Shown: in pieces, positions 45,182 to 55,816 of the stretch
Numbering within the stretch: position 1 is the first letter of the stretch
How the letters are laid out: every line of letters begins with the position of its first letter
NCBI GenBank assembly: GCA_019744975.1
Contig: JAIETP010000004.1
Location: 170,460 to 234,459 of the forward strand
Length of the DNA stretch: 64,000 bases
Direction: 5' to 3'
Source of the DNA: Burkholderiales bacterium
GTDB taxonomy: Bacteria > Pseudomonadota > Gammaproteobacteria > Burkholderiales > SG8-41
Notes under the pieces: model-generated
What the model was told of the DNA's origin: nothing
The model's input: the letters and a program-made list of their open reading frames with translations, nothing else
Database searches by the model: none
Made by a program: the position numbers and the translations under genes

Positions 45182-45665
45182 GATACGCCGCATCGGCGGC
45201 GCGATCCTTCGCAATCTGTTCTTCATAGGCGTCGCCGATCGCCAGCAGCATCGGCTTGGTATAGATCAGGTCGCCGCGTTTTTCACCGTGGTATTCGAAA
45301 ATGCGGGTCTCGACGATCGAATCGACCGGGCAGGATTCCTCGCAGAAGCCGCAGAATATGCACTTGGTGAGATCGATGTCGTAACGTGTGGTGCGGCGCG
45401 TGCCGTCGTCACGCTGCTCGGATTCGATGGTGATCGCCAGCGCCGGACACACCGCCTCGCACAGTTTGCAGGCAATGCAGCGTTCCTCGCCATTGGGGTA
45501 ACGGCGCAACGCGTGCAGGCCGCGGAAACGCGGACTCTGCGGGGTTTTTTCCTCAGGGAATTGCACGGTGATCTTGCGCGCGAACAGGTAACGCCCGGTG
45601 AGCATCATGCCCTTGACCAGCTCGAACAGCAGGAAGGTGCTGAAAAATTTGCGGATGGCGGTCAT
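45177..45665 (-). CDS. nuoI: NADH-quinone oxidoreductase subunit I
   Basis: 162-residue peripheral-arm subunit with two 4Fe-4S clusters (N6a and N6b): [12 protein letters not shown] and [13 protein letters not shown] choose the start at MTAIRKFF, which gives the usual length; in-frame ATG and GTG codons two and three positions upstream also follow GAGGAAGTG. Its stop codon is inside an 8-bp tandem repeat. Confidence 0.97.
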   Translation of the reverse strand: MTAIRKFFSTFLLFELVKGMMLTGRYLFARKITVQFPEEKTPQSPRFRGLHALRRYPNGEERCIACKLCEAVCPALAITIESEQRDDGTRRTTRYDIDLTKCIFCGFCEESCPVDSIVETRIFEYHGEKRGDLIYTKPMLLAIGDAYEEQIAKDRAADAAYR

Positions 45666-45678
45666 TCTCATCACTTCC

Positions 45679-46761
45679 TCATTTCCACCATATCCACAGG
45701 GAGGTTTGCATCCACGCGCCGAGGATCACGATCCATACCAGCGTCACCGGGATAAAGACTTTCCAGCCCAGGCGCATGATCTGGTCATAACGGTAGCGCG
45801 GGAAGGTGGCGCGGAACCAGATGAAGGTCGACACCACGATAAAAGCCTTCAGGATCAGCCAGCCGAAGCTGGACGCACCGAGTACGCCCCAGGATGCCGG
45901 GAACGGCGACAACCAGCCGCCGAGGAACAGGATCGCGGTCAGCATGGAAATCAGGATCATGTTCGCGTATTCGGCAAGGAAAAACACCGCGAAGGTCATG
46001 CCCGAATATTCGACGTGGAAGCCGGCGACGATTTCCGATTCACCTTCGGCAACGTCGAAGGGTGCGCGGTTGGTTTCGGCAACGCCGGAAATCACATAAG
46101 TCATGAACAGCGGAAACAGCGGAATCCAGAACCAGCTGAACAGCCCCGCGCTGCCCTGCTGCGCCTTGACGATTTCGCCGAGATTCAGACTTTGCGCCGC
46201 CATCAGCACACCAACCAGCGCAAAACCCATGGCGATTTCATAAGACACGATCTGCGCGGCAGAGCGCAGCGCACCGAGAAAGGCGTATTTCGAATTCGAC
46301 GCCCAGCCGGCGATGATCACGCCATAGACGCCGAGCGAGGTCATCGCCAGCAGGTAGAGCAGGCTGGCATCGATGTTCGATAGCACCAGCTCCGGCGAAA
46401 ACGGTACCACGGCCCAGGCCGCCAGCGCCGGCATGATCGCCATGATGGGGGCCAGCACGAACAGGAATTTATTGGAGCCGGTCGGAACAATGATTTCCTT
46501 GACCAGCAGCTTCAGGCCGTCGGCAATCGGCTGCGCAAATCCGGCCAGCCAGCTGATGCCAAAAAACGTCGTGCGGTTCGGGCCGATGCGGATCTGCATG
46601 AAACCGATCAGTTTGCGTTCCCACAGAGTCAGGTAGGCCACGCACAGCATCAGCGGCACGACAATGATGAGTATTTTCACCAGCGTCCATACTACCGACG
46701 AAACTGAGGGCCACCACGGGCCGAGCAGTTCCTGCGGGTAGGCGAGCAGCGAGTCGAGCAT
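45679..46761 (-). CDS. nuoH: NADH-quinone oxidoreductase subunit H
   Basis: 360-residue membrane subunit at the junction with the peripheral arm. [47 protein letters not shown] and [17 protein letters not shown] are the quinone-site signatures. The ATG at 46761 overlaps the nuoG TGA by one base (TGATG). Confidence 0.97.
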   Translation of the reverse strand: MLDSLLAYPQELLGPWWPSVSSVVWTLVKILIIVVPLMLCVAYLTLWERKLIGFMQIRIGPNRTTFFGISWLAGFAQPIADGLKLLVKEIIVPTGSNKFLFVLAPIMAIMPALAAWAVVPFSPELVLSNIDASLLYLLAMTSLGVYGVIIAGWASNSKYAFLGALRSAAQIVSYEIAMGFALVGVLMAAQSLNLGEIVKAQQGSAGLFSWFWIPLFPLFMTYVISGVAETNRAPFDVAEGESEIVAGFHVEYSGMTFAVFFLAEYANMILISMLTAILFLGGWLSPFPASWGVLGASSFGWLILKAFIVVSTFIWFRATFPRYRYDQIMRLGWKVFIPVTLVWIVILGAWMQTSLWIWWK

Positions 46762-49205
46762 CACGCGGTCGCTTTCTGCTGTTGAACTATGCGCTCAACA
46801 GTCAATGCCGCGTCGCTCGCACCGAGCATTGCGGTTTCAATGCGGGCCAGTGCGACACGCACGCCGTTGACCGGCAACTGGTCGTCGATGGCATAAGGCA
46901 GCGTCACTTCGCCACCGTCCTGCATCACACGCACAAAATCACCGGCGCGTAATCCGAGCTGATCGGCCAGCGCACGATTCATCGATGCCACCGGGGCTTG
47001 TGCGTCGCGGGTTTTCTGCAGGCTGGGTGCACGACGCGCCAGAGCATCGGCGGCATAGATCGGCACTTCGGCGATCCGGGAAAGACCCGTCGCGGCGGCA
47101 GTCAGCGAAACAAGGGCATATTGTAACTTATTGTTTTTATTGAATATTTCAGTTTTGCCGTGGAGTGCTTCGCGCTGCGCATCATCGGCGCCGTCGTGCT
47201 CAAAGCCGGTGAGGCCGAGCAGATTGCCCAACACGCGCAATACTTTCCACGCCGGACGCGTTTCACCCAGCGGTTTCACCACGCCGTTGAAGGTCTGCAC
47301 ACGGCCTTCGGTGCTGATGTAAGTGCCGGCGGTTTCAGTGAAGGGCGCGATCGGCAGCAGCACATGTGCGTATTCGGTGGCGCCATGAAGGAACGGACTC
47401 ATCGCAACCACCAGCTCCGCCTCATTCATTGCGGCCATCGCCTGCCGCGGATTGTGCATATCCAATTCGGGCTCGACGCCCAACAACAGATAGGCTTTCA
47501 ACGGCGCTTCGATCATCTGCCTTGCGTTTTTGCCACTTACCCTCACCCCCGACCCCTCTCCCGGAGGGCGAGGGGAGGCAAATGTTTCCCTTCTCCCTCC
47601 GGGAGAAGGGGCAGGGATGAGGGAAGGCACGCAGCCGGCGACATAACCGCCGACGCTGTTCGCTGCCGCACCAAGGAAACCGAAGGGGCAACCGAGAATT
47701 TCAGCCAAAGCTTGCGCCAATGCATGCAGCGCAGCAGCAGTCGGATGCTGTTCGGCGAAGTTGCCGAGGAACACACCGGCCTTCTCTCCCGAAGCCAGGC
47801 TTTCGGCAATACGTTTGGCAGTGTCACTGACGGTCACACCGGCCACTGCGCCGCGCACCGCCTCCGGCACCGCGGCGTTTTTGATTTCAGCTGCCGCCTT
47901 CACCACCTGCGCCAGCGTCTGCGGCAGCAGTGCCGGCGCAACGATGGCCTTGTTCGCGACGCGCATCAGCAGGTCGTCATCGGCGGCGTGGATCAGATTG
48001 AGTTCGGTTTTCTTTTTGGTCGACTGGCGCAGACGGTGTGCCAGCAGCGGATGGTCCTTGCGCAGCGTCGAACCCACTACGAGCACACGGTCGAGCTGCG
48101 CGAAGTCGGTGATACTCATGCCCAACCACGGAATACCGGCCAATTTGCCGTCGCTGCTGAAATCCGCCTGACGCAGACGGAAATCGACATTGCCCGAGCC
48201 GTAGCTGCGCAGCAGTTTTTGCAGCAGGTGCAGTTCTTCCAGCGTCTGGTGCGGCGTCACCAGTGCGCCGATCGACTCGGCGCCGTGCGCGGCCTTGATG
48301 CGTTTTAATTCGGAGGCGATGAACTCCAGTGCCACCGGCCATTCGACTTCCTGCCAGCGGCCGCCCAGCTTCAGCATCGGCCTCGCCAGGCGTTTGTCCG
48401 AGTTCAGTGCTTCATAGGAAAAACGGTCCTTGTCCGACAGCCAGCATTCATTGACGGCTTCGTTGTCTCGCGGCAGGGCACGCATCACGCGGTTCTGCTT
48501 GACCTGCAGCGTCAGGTTGGAACCGAGGCCGCAGTGCGGACTGACCGAAGGTTTGCGTGTCAGCTCCCAGGTACGGGCGCTGTAGCGAAAAGGTTTCGAG
48601 GTCAGCGCGCCGACCGGACAGAGGTCAATGACATTGCCTGACAGCTCTGAATCGACGGTTTTGCCGACGAAGGTGATGATTTCCGAATGTTCGCCGCGGC
48701 CAATCATGCCGAGTTCCATGATGCCGGCGATTTCCTGGCCGAAACGCACACAGCGCGTGCAGTGGATGCAGCGCGTCATGTCGGTTGAGATCAGCGGACC
48801 CAGATTCTTGTTGGCGACGACACGTTTGTCTTCTTCGTAACGCGAACCGCTGCCGCCGTAACCCACCGCGAGATCCTGCAACTGGCATTCACCGCCCTGG
48901 TCGCAGATCGGGCAATCCAGCGGATGATTGATCAGCAGAAATTCCATGACGCCCTTCTGGGCGTTCACAGCACCATCCGAATGCGTCCACACCTTCATGC
49001 CGTTGGTGACGGGTGTCGCGCAGGCCGGCAGCGGTTTCGGCGCTTTTTCCACCTGCACCAGGCACATGCGGCAGTTGGCGGCAATCGACAGTTTCTTGTG
49101 ATAACAGAAGTGCGGCACGTAGATGCCGGCCTTGTTGGCGGCATCCATCACGGTGCTGCCTTCAGGCACTTCCATCAACTTGCCATCAAGTTCGAGTTCC
49201 AGCAT
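46761..49205 (-). CDS. nuoG: NADH-quinone oxidoreductase subunit G with an in-frame repeat insertion
   Basis: 814-residue Fe-S subunit. N-terminal 2Fe-2S ferredoxin domain: [20 protein letters not shown]; His-ligated cluster [18 protein letters not shown]; 4Fe-4S CIHCTRC; then a molybdopterin-oxidoreductase-like domain. Residues about 528-556 ([14 protein letters not shown]... [10 protein letters not shown]) are encoded by a palindromic intergenic-type repeat and interrupt the otherwise family-like sequence between GGYVAGCV and [19 protein letters not shown] second foreign-looking AT-rich stretch ([11 protein letters not shown]) lies at 47125-47146. The frame is intact, so a functional protein is likely. 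Confidence 0.95.
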   Translation of the reverse strand: MLELELDGKLMEVPEGSTVMDAANKAGIYVPHFCYHKKLSIAANCRMCLVQVEKAPKPLPACATPVTNGMKVWTHSDGAVNAQKGVMEFLLINHPLDCPICDQGGECQLQDLAVGYGGSGSRYEEDKRVVANKNLGPLISTDMTRCIHCTRCVRFGQEIAGIMELGMIGRGEHSEIITFVGKTVDSELSGNVIDLCPVGALTSKPFRYSARTWELTRKPSVSPHCGLGSNLTLQVKQNRVMRALPRDNEAVNECWLSDKDRFSYEALNSDKRLARPMLKLGGRWQEVEWPVALEFIASELKRIKAAHGAESIGALVTPHQTLEELHLLQKLLRSYGSGNVDFRLRQADFSSDGKLAGIPWLGMSITDFAQLDRVLVVGSTLRKDHPLLAHRLRQSTKKKTELNLIHAADDDLLMRVANKAIVAPALLPQTLAQVVKAAAEIKNAAVPEAVRGAVAGVTVSDTAKRIAESLASGEKAGVFLGNFAEQHPTAAALHALAQALAEILGCPFGFLGAAANSVGGYVAGCVPSLIPAPSPGGRRETFASPRPPGEGSGVRVSGKNARQMIEAPLKAYLLLGVEPELDMHNPRQAMAAMNEAELVVAMSPFLHGATEYAHVLLPIAPFTETAGTYISTEGRVQTFNGVVKPLGETRPAWKVLRVLGNLLGLTGFEHDGADDAQREALHGKTEIFNKNNKLQYALVSLTAAATGLSRIAEVPIYAADALARRAPSLQKTRDAQAPVASMNRALADQLGLRAGDFVRVMQDGGEVTLPYAIDDQLPVNGVRVALARIETAMLGASDAALTVERIVQQQKATA
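47540..47625. repeat. CCCTCACCC/CCCTCTCCC palindromic repeat inside nuoG
   Basis: Two nested inverted pairs, CCCTCTCCCGGAGGGCGAGG and its partner around CCTTCTCCCTCCGGGAGAAG, bounded by CCCTCACCC and GGATGAGGG. The length keeps the nuoG frame. A related palindrome lies at 10575-10613. Confidence 0.88.
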
Positions 49206-49214
49206 GGCGTCGGC

Positions 49215-50537
49215 CTAGATATAAGGTGCGACCAGGCACTTCTTGTGGTCGATGTGGTATTGGAATTCATCGCGGAAATTCTTGATAAAGGCGCGCACCG
49301 GCATCGCCGCGGCATCACCCAGCGCGCAGATGGTGCGGCCCTGGATGTTGTCGGCCACCTTGTTCAGCATGTCCAGATCTTCGGGCCGGCCCTGGCCGTG
49401 TTCGATGCGGTGGACCATGCGGTACAACCAGCCGGTGCCCTCGCGGCAGGGCGTGCACTGACCACAGGATTCCTCGTAATAAAAGTACGACAGTCGCAGC
49501 AGCGACTTCACCATGCAACGGGTCTCGTCCATCACGATCACCGCACCGGAACCCAGCATCGAACCGGCCTTGGCAATCGAGTCGTAATCCATGTCGGTGG
49601 CCATCATCACGTCGGCGGTCAGCACCGGCATCGACGAACCGCCGGGGATCACGGCTTTTAATTTTCGCCCGTCGCGCATGCCACCGGCCATTTCCAGCAG
49701 CTTGGGGAAGGGCGTGCCGAGTTTCACTTCGAAATTACCCGGCCGCGCCACGTCACCCGAAACCGAAAACAGCTTGGTGCCGCCGTTATTGGGTTTGCCG
49801 AGATTGAGGAAAGCCTCGCCGCCGTTGACGATGATCCACGGTACCGCGGCGAAGGTCTCGGTGTTGTTGATCGTGGTCGGCTTGCCGTACAAACCAAAGC
49901 TCGCCGGGAACGGCGGCTTGAAGCGCGGCTGCCCCTTCTTGCCTTCGAGCGACTCCAGCAGCGCGGTTTCTTCGCCGCAGATATAGGCGCCGTAACCGTG
50001 ATGGCCATGCAACTGAAAGGAAAAATCGGTGCCGAGGATCCTGTCACCGAGGTAACCCGCGGCGCGCGCCTCATCGAGCGCCTCCTCGAAACGTTCGTAG
50101 ACATCCCACACTTCGCCGTGGATGTAGTTGTAACCCACGGTGATGCCCATCGCATAACCGCCGATGATCATGCCTTCGATCAGGCTGTGGGGGTTGTAAC
50201 GCAGGATGTCGCGATCCTTGAATGTGCCCGGCTCGCCTTCGTCCGAATTGCACACAAGATATTTCTGCCCGGGGAACTGGCGCGGCATGAAGCTCCACTT
50301 CAGTCCCGTCGGGAAACCCGCGCCGCCGCGACCGCGCAAGGCCGATTTTTTCAGCTCATTGACGATGTTCTCGGGCGGAATTTTCTCGGCGATGATTTTT
50401 TTCAGCGCGGCATAACCGCCACGCGCTTCGTAATCCTTGAGCTTCCAGTTGAGGCCGTTGACGCCCTTCATGATCACGGCGTCGGGGCCAAATATGTCCG
50501 CGGCAAACGGCGGTGTCGGCAAACCCATGTGGCCCAT
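49215..50537 (-). CDS. nuoF: NADH-quinone oxidoreductase subunit F
   Basis: 440-residue NADH-binding flavoprotein. [18 protein letters not shown] is the NADH site, [18 protein letters not shown] the FMN region, and [14 protein letters not shown] with a later Cys ligates the N3 4Fe-4S cluster. The ATG at 50537 overlaps the nuoE stop (TGATG); a GTG one codon upstream is an alternative. Confidence 0.97.
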   Translation of the reverse strand: MGHMGLPTPPFAADIFGPDAVIMKGVNGLNWKLKDYEARGGYAALKKIIAEKIPPENIVNELKKSALRGRGGAGFPTGLKWSFMPRQFPGQKYLVCNSDEGEPGTFKDRDILRYNPHSLIEGMIIGGYAMGITVGYNYIHGEVWDVYERFEEALDEARAAGYLGDRILGTDFSFQLHGHHGYGAYICGEETALLESLEGKKGQPRFKPPFPASFGLYGKPTTINNTETFAAVPWIIVNGGEAFLNLGKPNNGGTKLFSVSGDVARPGNFEVKLGTPFPKLLEMAGGMRDGRKLKAVIPGGSSMPVLTADVMMATDMDYDSIAKAGSMLGSGAVIVMDETRCMVKSLLRLSYFYYEESCGQCTPCREGTGWLYRMVHRIEHGQGRPEDLDMLNKVADNIQGRTICALGDAAAMPVRAFIKNFRDEFQYHIDHKKCLVAPYI

Positions 50538-51040
50538 CACCTGGCTCCCTCTGACTTGAGCGAGCTGATCAACTGGTCAATCTTTTCCGGGCTCATCGCG
50601 CACAGCATCTTCTTGTTGTTTTGCAACAGCACCGGCGCATCACCGCAGGCGCCCATGCACTCGCCTTCCTTCAGCGTGAAGCAACCGTCGGCAGTGGTCT
50701 CGTTGAAACCGATGCCCAGCGCTTTTTTCAGGTGTTCCGCGGCGTGGGTCGCACCCTGCAACGCGCAGGGCAGGTTGGTGCAGATGGTCAGCTTGTATTT
50801 GCCGACCGGCTTCATGTTGTACATGGTGTAGAAGGTCGCGACCTCGTACACGGCAACCGGCGGCATGCCGAGGTATCGCGCGACAAAATCCATGGTTTCG
50901 GTGGACAGCCAGCCCTTCTCGTCCTGGGCGATGGTCAGCGCCGCCATCACCGCTGAATCCTTGCGGTCGGGCGGATACTTGGCCACGGCTTTATCGATTT
51001 TCGCCAGCGATTCTGGAGACAAAATGAGGGGGGCGTTCAT
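50537..51040 (-). CDS. nuoE: NADH-quinone oxidoreductase subunit E
   Basis: 167-residue thioredoxin-like 2Fe-2S subunit. Ligand cysteines are seen in [11 protein letters not shown] and [12 protein letters not shown]. The N-terminal helical part [20 protein letters not shown] is typical. Located between nuoD and nuoF, overlapping the latter's start. Confidence 0.97.
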   Translation of the reverse strand: MNAPLILSPESLAKIDKAVAKYPPDRKDSAVMAALTIAQDEKGWLSTETMDFVARYLGMPPVAVYEVATFYTMYNMKPVGKYKLTICTNLPCALQGATHAAEHLKKALGIGFNETTADGCFTLKEGECMGACGDAPVLLQNNKKMLCAMSPEKIDQLISSLKSEGAR

Positions 51041-51059
51041 CGCTTATTTACCACTTTAC

Positions 51060-52313
51060 TCACCTGTCTATTTCCCCGAACACGATGTCCTGCGTACCGA
51101 TGATCGCCACCACGTCGGCAATCATGTGGCCACGGGCCATTTCATCCAGCGCGGCCAGGTGCGCAAAACCGGGCGCGCGGATTTTCAGGCGGTACGGCTT
51201 GTTGGCGCCGTCGGACACCAGATAAATGCCGAATTCGCCCTTGGGATGTTCCACCGCCGCATAAGCCTCGCCCGGCGGCACATGCATGCCCTCGGTGAAC
51301 AGCTTGAAGTGGTGGATCAGCTCTTCCATATTGGTTTTCATCGCCAGGCGCGACGGCGGCGCCACCTTGTGGCTGTCGGCCATCACCGGGCCCGGGTTCC
51401 TGCGCAGCCAATCGACGCATTGTTTGACGATGCGGTTGGACTGGCGCATTTCCTCGACCCGCACCAGGTAACGGTCGTAACAGTCGCCGTTGACGCCCAC
51501 CGGGATGTCAAACTCCATGCGGTCGTAGACTTCATAGGGCTGCTTCTTGCGCAGATCCCACTCAATACCTGAGCCGCGCAGCATCGGGCCGGTAAAACCC
51601 AGCGACAGCGCGCGTTCCGGCGATACCACGCCGATGCCGACGGTGCGCTGCTTCCAGATGCGGTTGTCGGTCAGCAGGGTTTCGTATTCATCGACATAGG
51701 TCGGGAACCGTTTGGTGAAATCCTCGATGAAATCGAGCAGCGAACCCTGGCGATTTTCGTTCATGCCTTTAATCGCCGCGGCATTATGGATGCGCGAAGC
51801 ATTGTATTGCGGCATCGTGTCCGGCAGGTCACGGTAGACGCCGCCCGGACGGTAGTAGGCGGCATGCATGCGCGCACCGGACACCGCCTCATAGGTATCG
51901 AACAGGTCTTCACGCTCGCGGAAGCAATACAGGAATACCGTCATCGCGCCGATATCGAGGCCGTGGCAACCGAGCCATAACAGATGATTCAGCAGCCGCG
52001 TGATTTCATCGAACATGACGCGGATGTACTGGGCGCGCTCCGGCACCTCGATGCCGAGCAGCTTCTCGATGGCCATCACATAGGCGTGTTCATTGGCCAT
52101 CATCGACACGTAGTCGAGGCGGTCCATGTACGGCACCGACTGGATGAAGGTCTTGTGCTCGGCGAGTTTTTCAGTGGCACGATGCAGCAGGCCAATGTGC
52201 GGATCGGCGCGTTCGATGACTTCACCGTCGAGCTCCAGCACCAGGCGCAACACGCCGTGGGCCGCCGGATGCTGCGGCCCGAAGTTCATCGTGTAATTTT
52301 TGATTTCAGCCAT
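51060..52313 (-). CDS. nuoD: NADH-quinone oxidoreductase subunit D
   Basis: 417-residue 49-kDa-type subunit shaping the quinone pocket. [52 protein letters not shown] and the C-terminal [19 protein letters not shown] end ([16 protein letters not shown]) are diagnostic. The Met of [11 protein letters not shown] gives the standard length; the frame stays open upstream only because it runs into a repeat element. Confidence 0.97.
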   Translation of the reverse strand: MAEIKNYTMNFGPQHPAAHGVLRLVLELDGEVIERADPHIGLLHRATEKLAEHKTFIQSVPYMDRLDYVSMMANEHAYVMAIEKLLGIEVPERAQYIRVMFDEITRLLNHLLWLGCHGLDIGAMTVFLYCFREREDLFDTYEAVSGARMHAAYYRPGGVYRDLPDTMPQYNASRIHNAAAIKGMNENRQGSLLDFIEDFTKRFPTYVDEYETLLTDNRIWKQRTVGIGVVSPERALSLGFTGPMLRGSGIEWDLRKKQPYEVYDRMEFDIPVGVNGDCYDRYLVRVEEMRQSNRIVKQCVDWLRRNPGPVMADSHKVAPPSRLAMKTNMEELIHHFKLFTEGMHVPPGEAYAAVEHPKGEFGIYLVSDGANKPYRLKIRAPGFAHLAALDEMARGHMIADVVAIIGTQDIVFGEIDR

Positions 52314-52321
52314 TTTTAATT

Positions 52322-52402
52322 TACAGGATGGACAGGATTCACAGGATAAAGACCAGAACATGTCCAGGAGTTTTAATCCTGTACATCCTGTCCATCTTGT
52401 TA
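52322..52402. repeat. Inverted repeat with 9-nt periodic arms (ACAGGATGG type)
   Basis: Left arm 52323-52348 iterates ACAGGAT(GG/TC/AA) at 9-nt steps; right arm 52377-52400 is the reverse complement (ATCCTGTACATCCTGTCCAT). It fills the nuoC-nuoD spacer. Confidence 0.9.
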
Positions 52403-52426
52403 ATTTCGCTGTTGATCTTTGCCATC

Positions 52427-53041
52427 TCAGCCCTTGCGGAAACCTTCGGAGTCCGCGTAATTCTCTTCGCGGACAATGCGCGGCGTGATCACGCGCGGCT
52501 CGATGGTCACCGGCTGGTAAATAACGCGCTGCTGGTCCGGGTCGTAACGCATCTCGACGTTGCCCGACAGCGGAAAATCCTTGCGGAAGGGGTGGCCGAC
52601 AAAACCATAGTCGGTCAGCAGCCGGCGCAAATCCGGGTGCCCGGTGAACATGATGCCGTATAGGTCGAAGGCTTCGCGTTCGTACCAGTTGGCGGATGAC
52701 CACAGGTCATTGACCGACGCCACCACGGGGAAATCATCGTCCGGCGCAAACACGCGCAGCCGCAGCCGTTGATTCAGTGCAACGCTCAGCAGGTGGTAGA
52801 CCACCGCGAAACGCGAACCCTGCCAGGCACCTTCGCCGTGATCGCTGTAATCCATGCCACAAAGGTCAATCAGCTGTTCGAATCGCAGGGACTGGTCGTC
52901 GCGCAGGATCGCGCCGGCGGCGAGCAGGTGTTCGGCCTTGACCACCACGGTCACCTCACCCAGCGCCGTAGTGGCGCTGACCAGTTTGTCGCCCAGCGCG
53001 GCCTGCAGCGCGGCGGTCAGGGTTTCGAGGCGGGTGGTCAT
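52427..53041 (-). CDS. nuoC: NADH-quinone oxidoreductase subunit C
   Basis: 204-residue 30-kDa-type subunit. [43 protein letters not shown] and [12 protein letters not shown] carry the family signature. Start at [12 protein letters not shown]; the 49 upstream codons of open frame overlap nuoB. Unlike in most species, about 110 bp separate it from nuoD because of a repeat. Confidence 0.97.
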   Translation of the reverse strand: MTTRLETLTAALQAALGDKLVSATTALGEVTVVVKAEHLLAAGAILRDDQSLRFEQLIDLCGMDYSDHGEGAWQGSRFAVVYHLLSVALNQRLRLRVFAPDDDFPVVASVNDLWSSANWYEREAFDLYGIMFTGHPDLRRLLTDYGFVGHPFRKDFPLSGNVEMRYDPDQQRVIYQPVTIEPRVITPRIVREENYADSEGFRKG

Positions 53042-53066
53042 GAAGATTGGCTGGCGGCTGATGAGG

Positions 53067-53558
53067 CTAGCGGGAAATGGTGTTGGTGCGTTTGATCTTG
53101 TTCTGCAACTGGATGATGCCGTAGAGCAGTGCCTCGGCGGTCGGCGGGCAACCCGGCACGTAGATGTCGACGGGTACGATGCGGTCACAGCCGCGCACCA
53201 CGGAATAGGAATAATGGTAATAACCGCCGCCGTTGGCGCAGGATCCCATCGAGATCACCCAGCGCGGCTCGGCCATCTGGTCGTAGACCTTGCGCAGTGC
53301 CGGCGCCATCTTGTTGCACAGCGTGCCGGCAACAATCATCACGTCGGACTGGCGCGGGCTGGGACGGAACACGATGCCGAAACGGTCGAGGTCATAACGC
53401 GCCGCGCCGGCGTGCATCATTTCCACAGCGCAGCAGGCCAGGCCGAAGGTCATCGGCCACAAGGAGCCGGTGCGGGTCCAGTTGACCAGGGCATCCACCG
53501 ACGTGGTCATGAAGCCCTTGTCGTTGAGGTTTTCGTTTAGGGTTTCGATGGCGCCCAT
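53067..53558 (-). CDS. nuoB: NADH-quinone oxidoreductase subunit B
   Basis: 163-residue PSST-type subunit carrying cluster N2. Ligands: the tandem Cys of [21 protein letters not shown] and [11 protein letters not shown]. The N-terminus [20 protein letters not shown] is slightly longer than the usual form, otherwise typical. A 111-bp tandem duplication lies between nuoA and this gene. Confidence 0.97.
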   Translation of the reverse strand: MGAIETLNENLNDKGFMTTSVDALVNWTRTGSLWPMTFGLACCAVEMMHAGAARYDLDRFGIVFRPSPRQSDVMIVAGTLCNKMAPALRKVYDQMAEPRWVISMGSCANGGGYYHYSYSVVRGCDRIVPVDIYVPGCPPTAEALLYGIIQLQNKIKRTNTISR

Positions 53559-53591
53559 ATTTAGTTACCTCGAACCTGTGTTGCAGAGAAC

Positions 53592-53813
53592 GCTCTTGTC
53601 GGCGCCTCCGACAGTATTTGGCAAGCAACGCCTGCCGTGGGTCGGCGCCCGAAAACGCTCGCCTGAGCGTCGATCCCCGCGAGCGGGGCCCCTCGCCGCA
53701 TGGCTCTTGTCGGCGCCTCCGACAGCATTTGGCAAGCAACGCCTGCCATGGGTCGGCGCCCGAAAACGCTCGCCTGAGCGTCGATCCCCGCGAGCGGGGC
53801 CCCTCGCCGCATG
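53592..53813. repeat. 111-bp tandem duplication between nuoA and nuoB
   Basis: Copies 53592-53702 and 53703-53813 differ only at a couple of positions (GACAGTATTT versus GACAGCATTT, CTGCCGTGGG versus CTGCCATGGG). Each holds short inverted repeats such as CCCCGCGAGCGGGG. 111 is a multiple of three, so the shadow frames stay open across both copies, but no start or protein-like composition supports a gene. Confidence 0.95.
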
Positions 53814-53823
53814 GCTCGCGTTT

Positions 53824-54192
53824 TCACTCCCACTCCAACGCCCCCTTCTTCCATTCATAGATAAAACCGACAACCAGAATGGCGAGGAAAATCATCATGG
53901 AAAAGAAACCGAACAGGCCGATTTCCTGCAACACCACGGCCCAGGGAAACAGGAAGGCGATTTCAAGGTCGAACAGGATGAACAGGATCGCGACCAGGTA
54001 ATACCGCACGTCGAAACGCATGCGGGCGTCTTCGAAGGCTTCGAAGCCGCACTCGTAGGGTGACAATTTTTGCTGGTCGGGACGGTGTGACCCGACGACC
54101 CGGCTGGCGATCCAGCCGGCGGCAACCGGAGCGACGCCGAAGGCTAGGCCGACGGCGATAAACATCAGAATCGGAAAATAACCTTCCAGCAT
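53824..54192 (-). CDS. nuoA: NADH-quinone oxidoreductase subunit A
   Basis: 122 residues, three hydrophobic helices; the conserved Cys loop reads [28 protein letters not shown] (split here as [10 protein letters not shown] and [15 protein letters not shown]). First nuo gene, preceded by tRNA-Leu and secG. Confidence 0.97.
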   Translation of the reverse strand: MLEGYFPILMFIAVGLAFGVAPVAAGWIASRVVGSHRPDQQKLSPYECGFEAFEDARMRFDVRYYLVAILFILFDLEIAFLFPWAVVLQEIGLFGFFSMMIFLAILVVGFIYEWKKGALEWE

Positions 54193-54268
54193 CTGCCGCC
54201 TTCTGCAACGTTACGTGAAACTTTGCGGCCCGTTGCCGGGCGCCCCTGCACTGCCTGCCCCACTCATC

Positions 54269-54353
54269 TGGTGTCGACGGAGAGACTCGAACTCTCACGG
54301 CTTTCGCCACCGCCCCCTCAAGACGGCGTGTCTACCAATTCCACCACGTCGAC
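54269..54353 (-). tRNA. tRNA-Leu (anticodon GAG)
   Basis: Class II tRNA on the minus strand, 85 nt including encoded CCA. The acceptor stem GTCGACG pairs with CGTCGAC; the D arm has GGTGGAATTGGTAGACAC; the anticodon stem CCGTC/GGCGG encloses loop TTGAGGG with anticodon GAG; a long variable arm and the T arm GAGAGTTCGAGTCTCTC follow. It lies between secG and nuoA, its usual place in betaproteobacteria. Confidence 0.97.
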
Positions 54354-54429
54354 TTATTCCTTGCAGTCATGAACCGGCGAGGTCACTGCGGCCGGCTGCA
54401 TCACTCTTGCTTGTTTGGTGCCTTAACTT

Positions 54430-54494
54430 GGTAACTTACTTTGGTAACTTACTTTGGTAACTTACTTTGGTAACTTATTTTGGTAACTCACTTA
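54430..54494. repeat. 13-bp tandem repeat spanning the secG stop codon (5 copies)
   Basis: Five units of GGTAACTTACTTT (plus strand); units 1-3 are identical, unit 4 has one change and unit 5 is degenerate. The secG TAA stop (54492-54494) is the end of unit 5. The array separates secG from tRNA-Leu. Confidence 0.95.
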
Positions 54495-54893
54495 CTTTGA
54501 TTTGGGTACATCTCCAGCCTTGGCATTACCTTCAGCAGCCGGTGCCAGGGGCACCGGTACCGCGGAAGCCGGCACTGATGGCGGCGGCGTCGGTATCTGT
54601 GAAGGCAGCGACGACGACGCGGGCTGCTCCACAGGTTGCGCCATGATGCCCTTGTCCGTGGTTTTCTTCGATGAAACGATGGTCAGGCCGATGCTGGTGA
54701 CGAAAAATATGGTCGCGATGACCGCCGTGGTACGGCTGAGGAAATTGGCCGAACCGGAGGAACCGAACACGCTGCCCGCGGAACCGCTGCCAAATGCCGC
54801 GCCCATGTCGGCGCCCTTGCCGTGCTGCAACAGCACCAGGGCGATGATGGCCAGTGCTGCGATGACGTGTACCACCAGAATTGCGACTTCCAT
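54492..54893 (-). CDS. secG: Preprotein translocase subunit SecG
   Basis: 133 residues. Two membrane helices (3-22 and 56-75) flank the conserved loop HGKGADMGAAFGSGSAGSVF and GSANFLSR. The C-terminal tail is long, Pro/Ser/Ala-rich and poorly conserved. Part of SecYEG. Ends in a 13-bp tandem array. Between tpiA and tRNA-Leu. Confidence 0.96.
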   Translation of the reverse strand: MEVAILVVHVIAALAIIALVLLQHGKGADMGAAFGSGSAGSVFGSSGSANFLSRTTAVIATIFFVTSIGLTIVSSKKTTDKGIMAQPVEQPASSSLPSQIPTPPPSVPASAVPVPLAPAAEGNAKAGDVPKSK

Positions 54894-54932
54894 GCTGTTT
54901 CTACCTTATATCTACCTTGTTTACCGCGTTAA

Positions 54933-54969
54933 TGTTTCTACACTGCCTGTTTCTACACTGCCTGTTTCT
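54933..54969. repeat. 15-bp tandem repeat spanning the tpiA stop codon
   Basis: TGTTTCTACACTGCC twice (54933-54947, 54948-54962) plus a 7-bp partial unit to 54969; an isolated TGTTTCTAC also occurs at 54896. The period keeps frame, so the tpiA ending QAV-stop is followed by KQAV-stop again. Confidence 0.93.
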
Positions 54970-55720
54970 GCGCCGCCGCCCGGCAGATCGCAGCAAATTC
55001 TTCAGCCACCAAGGCGGCACCGCCGATCAGGCCGCCGTCAATGTCCGGCATTACAAACAACTGCCCGGCATTGGCCGCCTTCACGCTGCCGCCATACACA
55101 ATACGCACTGCATCAGCCACCGCGCGATCCGCATTCGCCACCCGGCCGCGAATGAAGGCATGTACCGCCTGCGCTTCCTGCGGTGTTGCCGTCTTGCCGG
55201 TTCCAATCGCCCACACCGGTTCATAGGCAATCACTGAATTCCGCAACGCCGCCGCACCCGAGCGCTTGATCACCGCCTGCAACTGCCGGGCGACTACTGC
55301 TTCAGTCGTTCCGGCCTCGCGTTCCGCCAGCGTTTCACCCACACACAGGATCGGTATCAGCCCCGCCTGCTGCGCCACTGCAAACTTCTCCGCCACCAGA
55401 TCATCAGTCTCGCCGAACAACGCACGCCGTTCGGAATGCCCGACAATCACATGACTGCAAGCCAGATCCTTCAACATCGCCGCCGAAACACCACCGGTGT
55501 AGGCGCCGTTGCCGTACTGACACAAGTCCTGTGCGCCCAGCGCCGTTTTTGCACCACGAAGCAGCGGTCGCGCCTGCGACAGATAAACATACGGCGGACA
55601 GATTACAGTTTCGACGGCGGTGATTTCAGCCAGAGCGGGTAACAGAAGCTGCAACAAGGCCTCGTTGGAAGCCAGATTGCCATTCATTTTCCAGTTACCT
55701 GCGACGAACTTGACCCGCAT
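54953..55720 (-). CDS. tpiA: Triose-phosphate isomerase
   Basis: 255 residues, standard length. Active-site residues: Lys in GNWKMNG, His in IVGHSERRALF, Glu in IAYEPVWAIGTGK; phosphate loops VYGGSVKAANA and DGGLIGGAAL. Start at MRVKFVAGNWKMNG; the upstream in-frame extension overlaps a sigma-70-type promoter. The C-terminus lies in a 15-bp repeat. Confidence 0.97.
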   Translation of the reverse strand: MRVKFVAGNWKMNGNLASNEALLQLLLPALAEITAVETVICPPYVYLSQARPLLRGAKTALGAQDLCQYGNGAYTGGVSAAMLKDLACSHVIVGHSERRALFGETDDLVAEKFAVAQQAGLIPILCVGETLAEREAGTTEAVVARQLQAVIKRSGAAALRNSVIAYEPVWAIGTGKTATPQEAQAVHAFIRGRVANADRAVADAVRIVYGGSVKAANAGQLFVMPDIDGGLIGGAALVAEEFAAICRAAAQKQAV

Positions 55721-55748
55721 TTCCAACCCAGCTTGAGTAAACCGTAGG

Positions 55749-55777
55749 ATTTTACCGATTGCACCGAATCCGGTCAA
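55749..55777 (-). promoter_or_regulatory. Sigma-70-type promoter of tpiA-secG (and possibly nuo)
   Basis: On the minus strand TTGACC (55772-55777) and TAAAAT (55749-55754) are separated by exactly 17 bp, 28 bp before the tpiA start. A good match to the -35/-10 consensus. Confidence 0.75.
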
Positions 55778-55816
55778 TTTGAAACGGCGCTTGTTGCGCC
55801 GCGAAAACCAGTTGAA

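Noticed and set aside
52314..52703. N-terminally extended NuoD (547 codons)
   Set aside because: The extension reads through a repeat and overlaps nuoC; the standard start [11 protein letters not shown] gives normal length.
53470..54063. 197-codon frame and overlapping minus frames across the 111-bp repeat
   Set aside because: They stay open only because the repeat length is a multiple of three; no start signal, and they overlap nuoA and nuoB.
54430..54494. CRISPR-like array at the secG end
   Set aside because: Units are contiguous 13-bp tandems without spacers and no cas genes are present.
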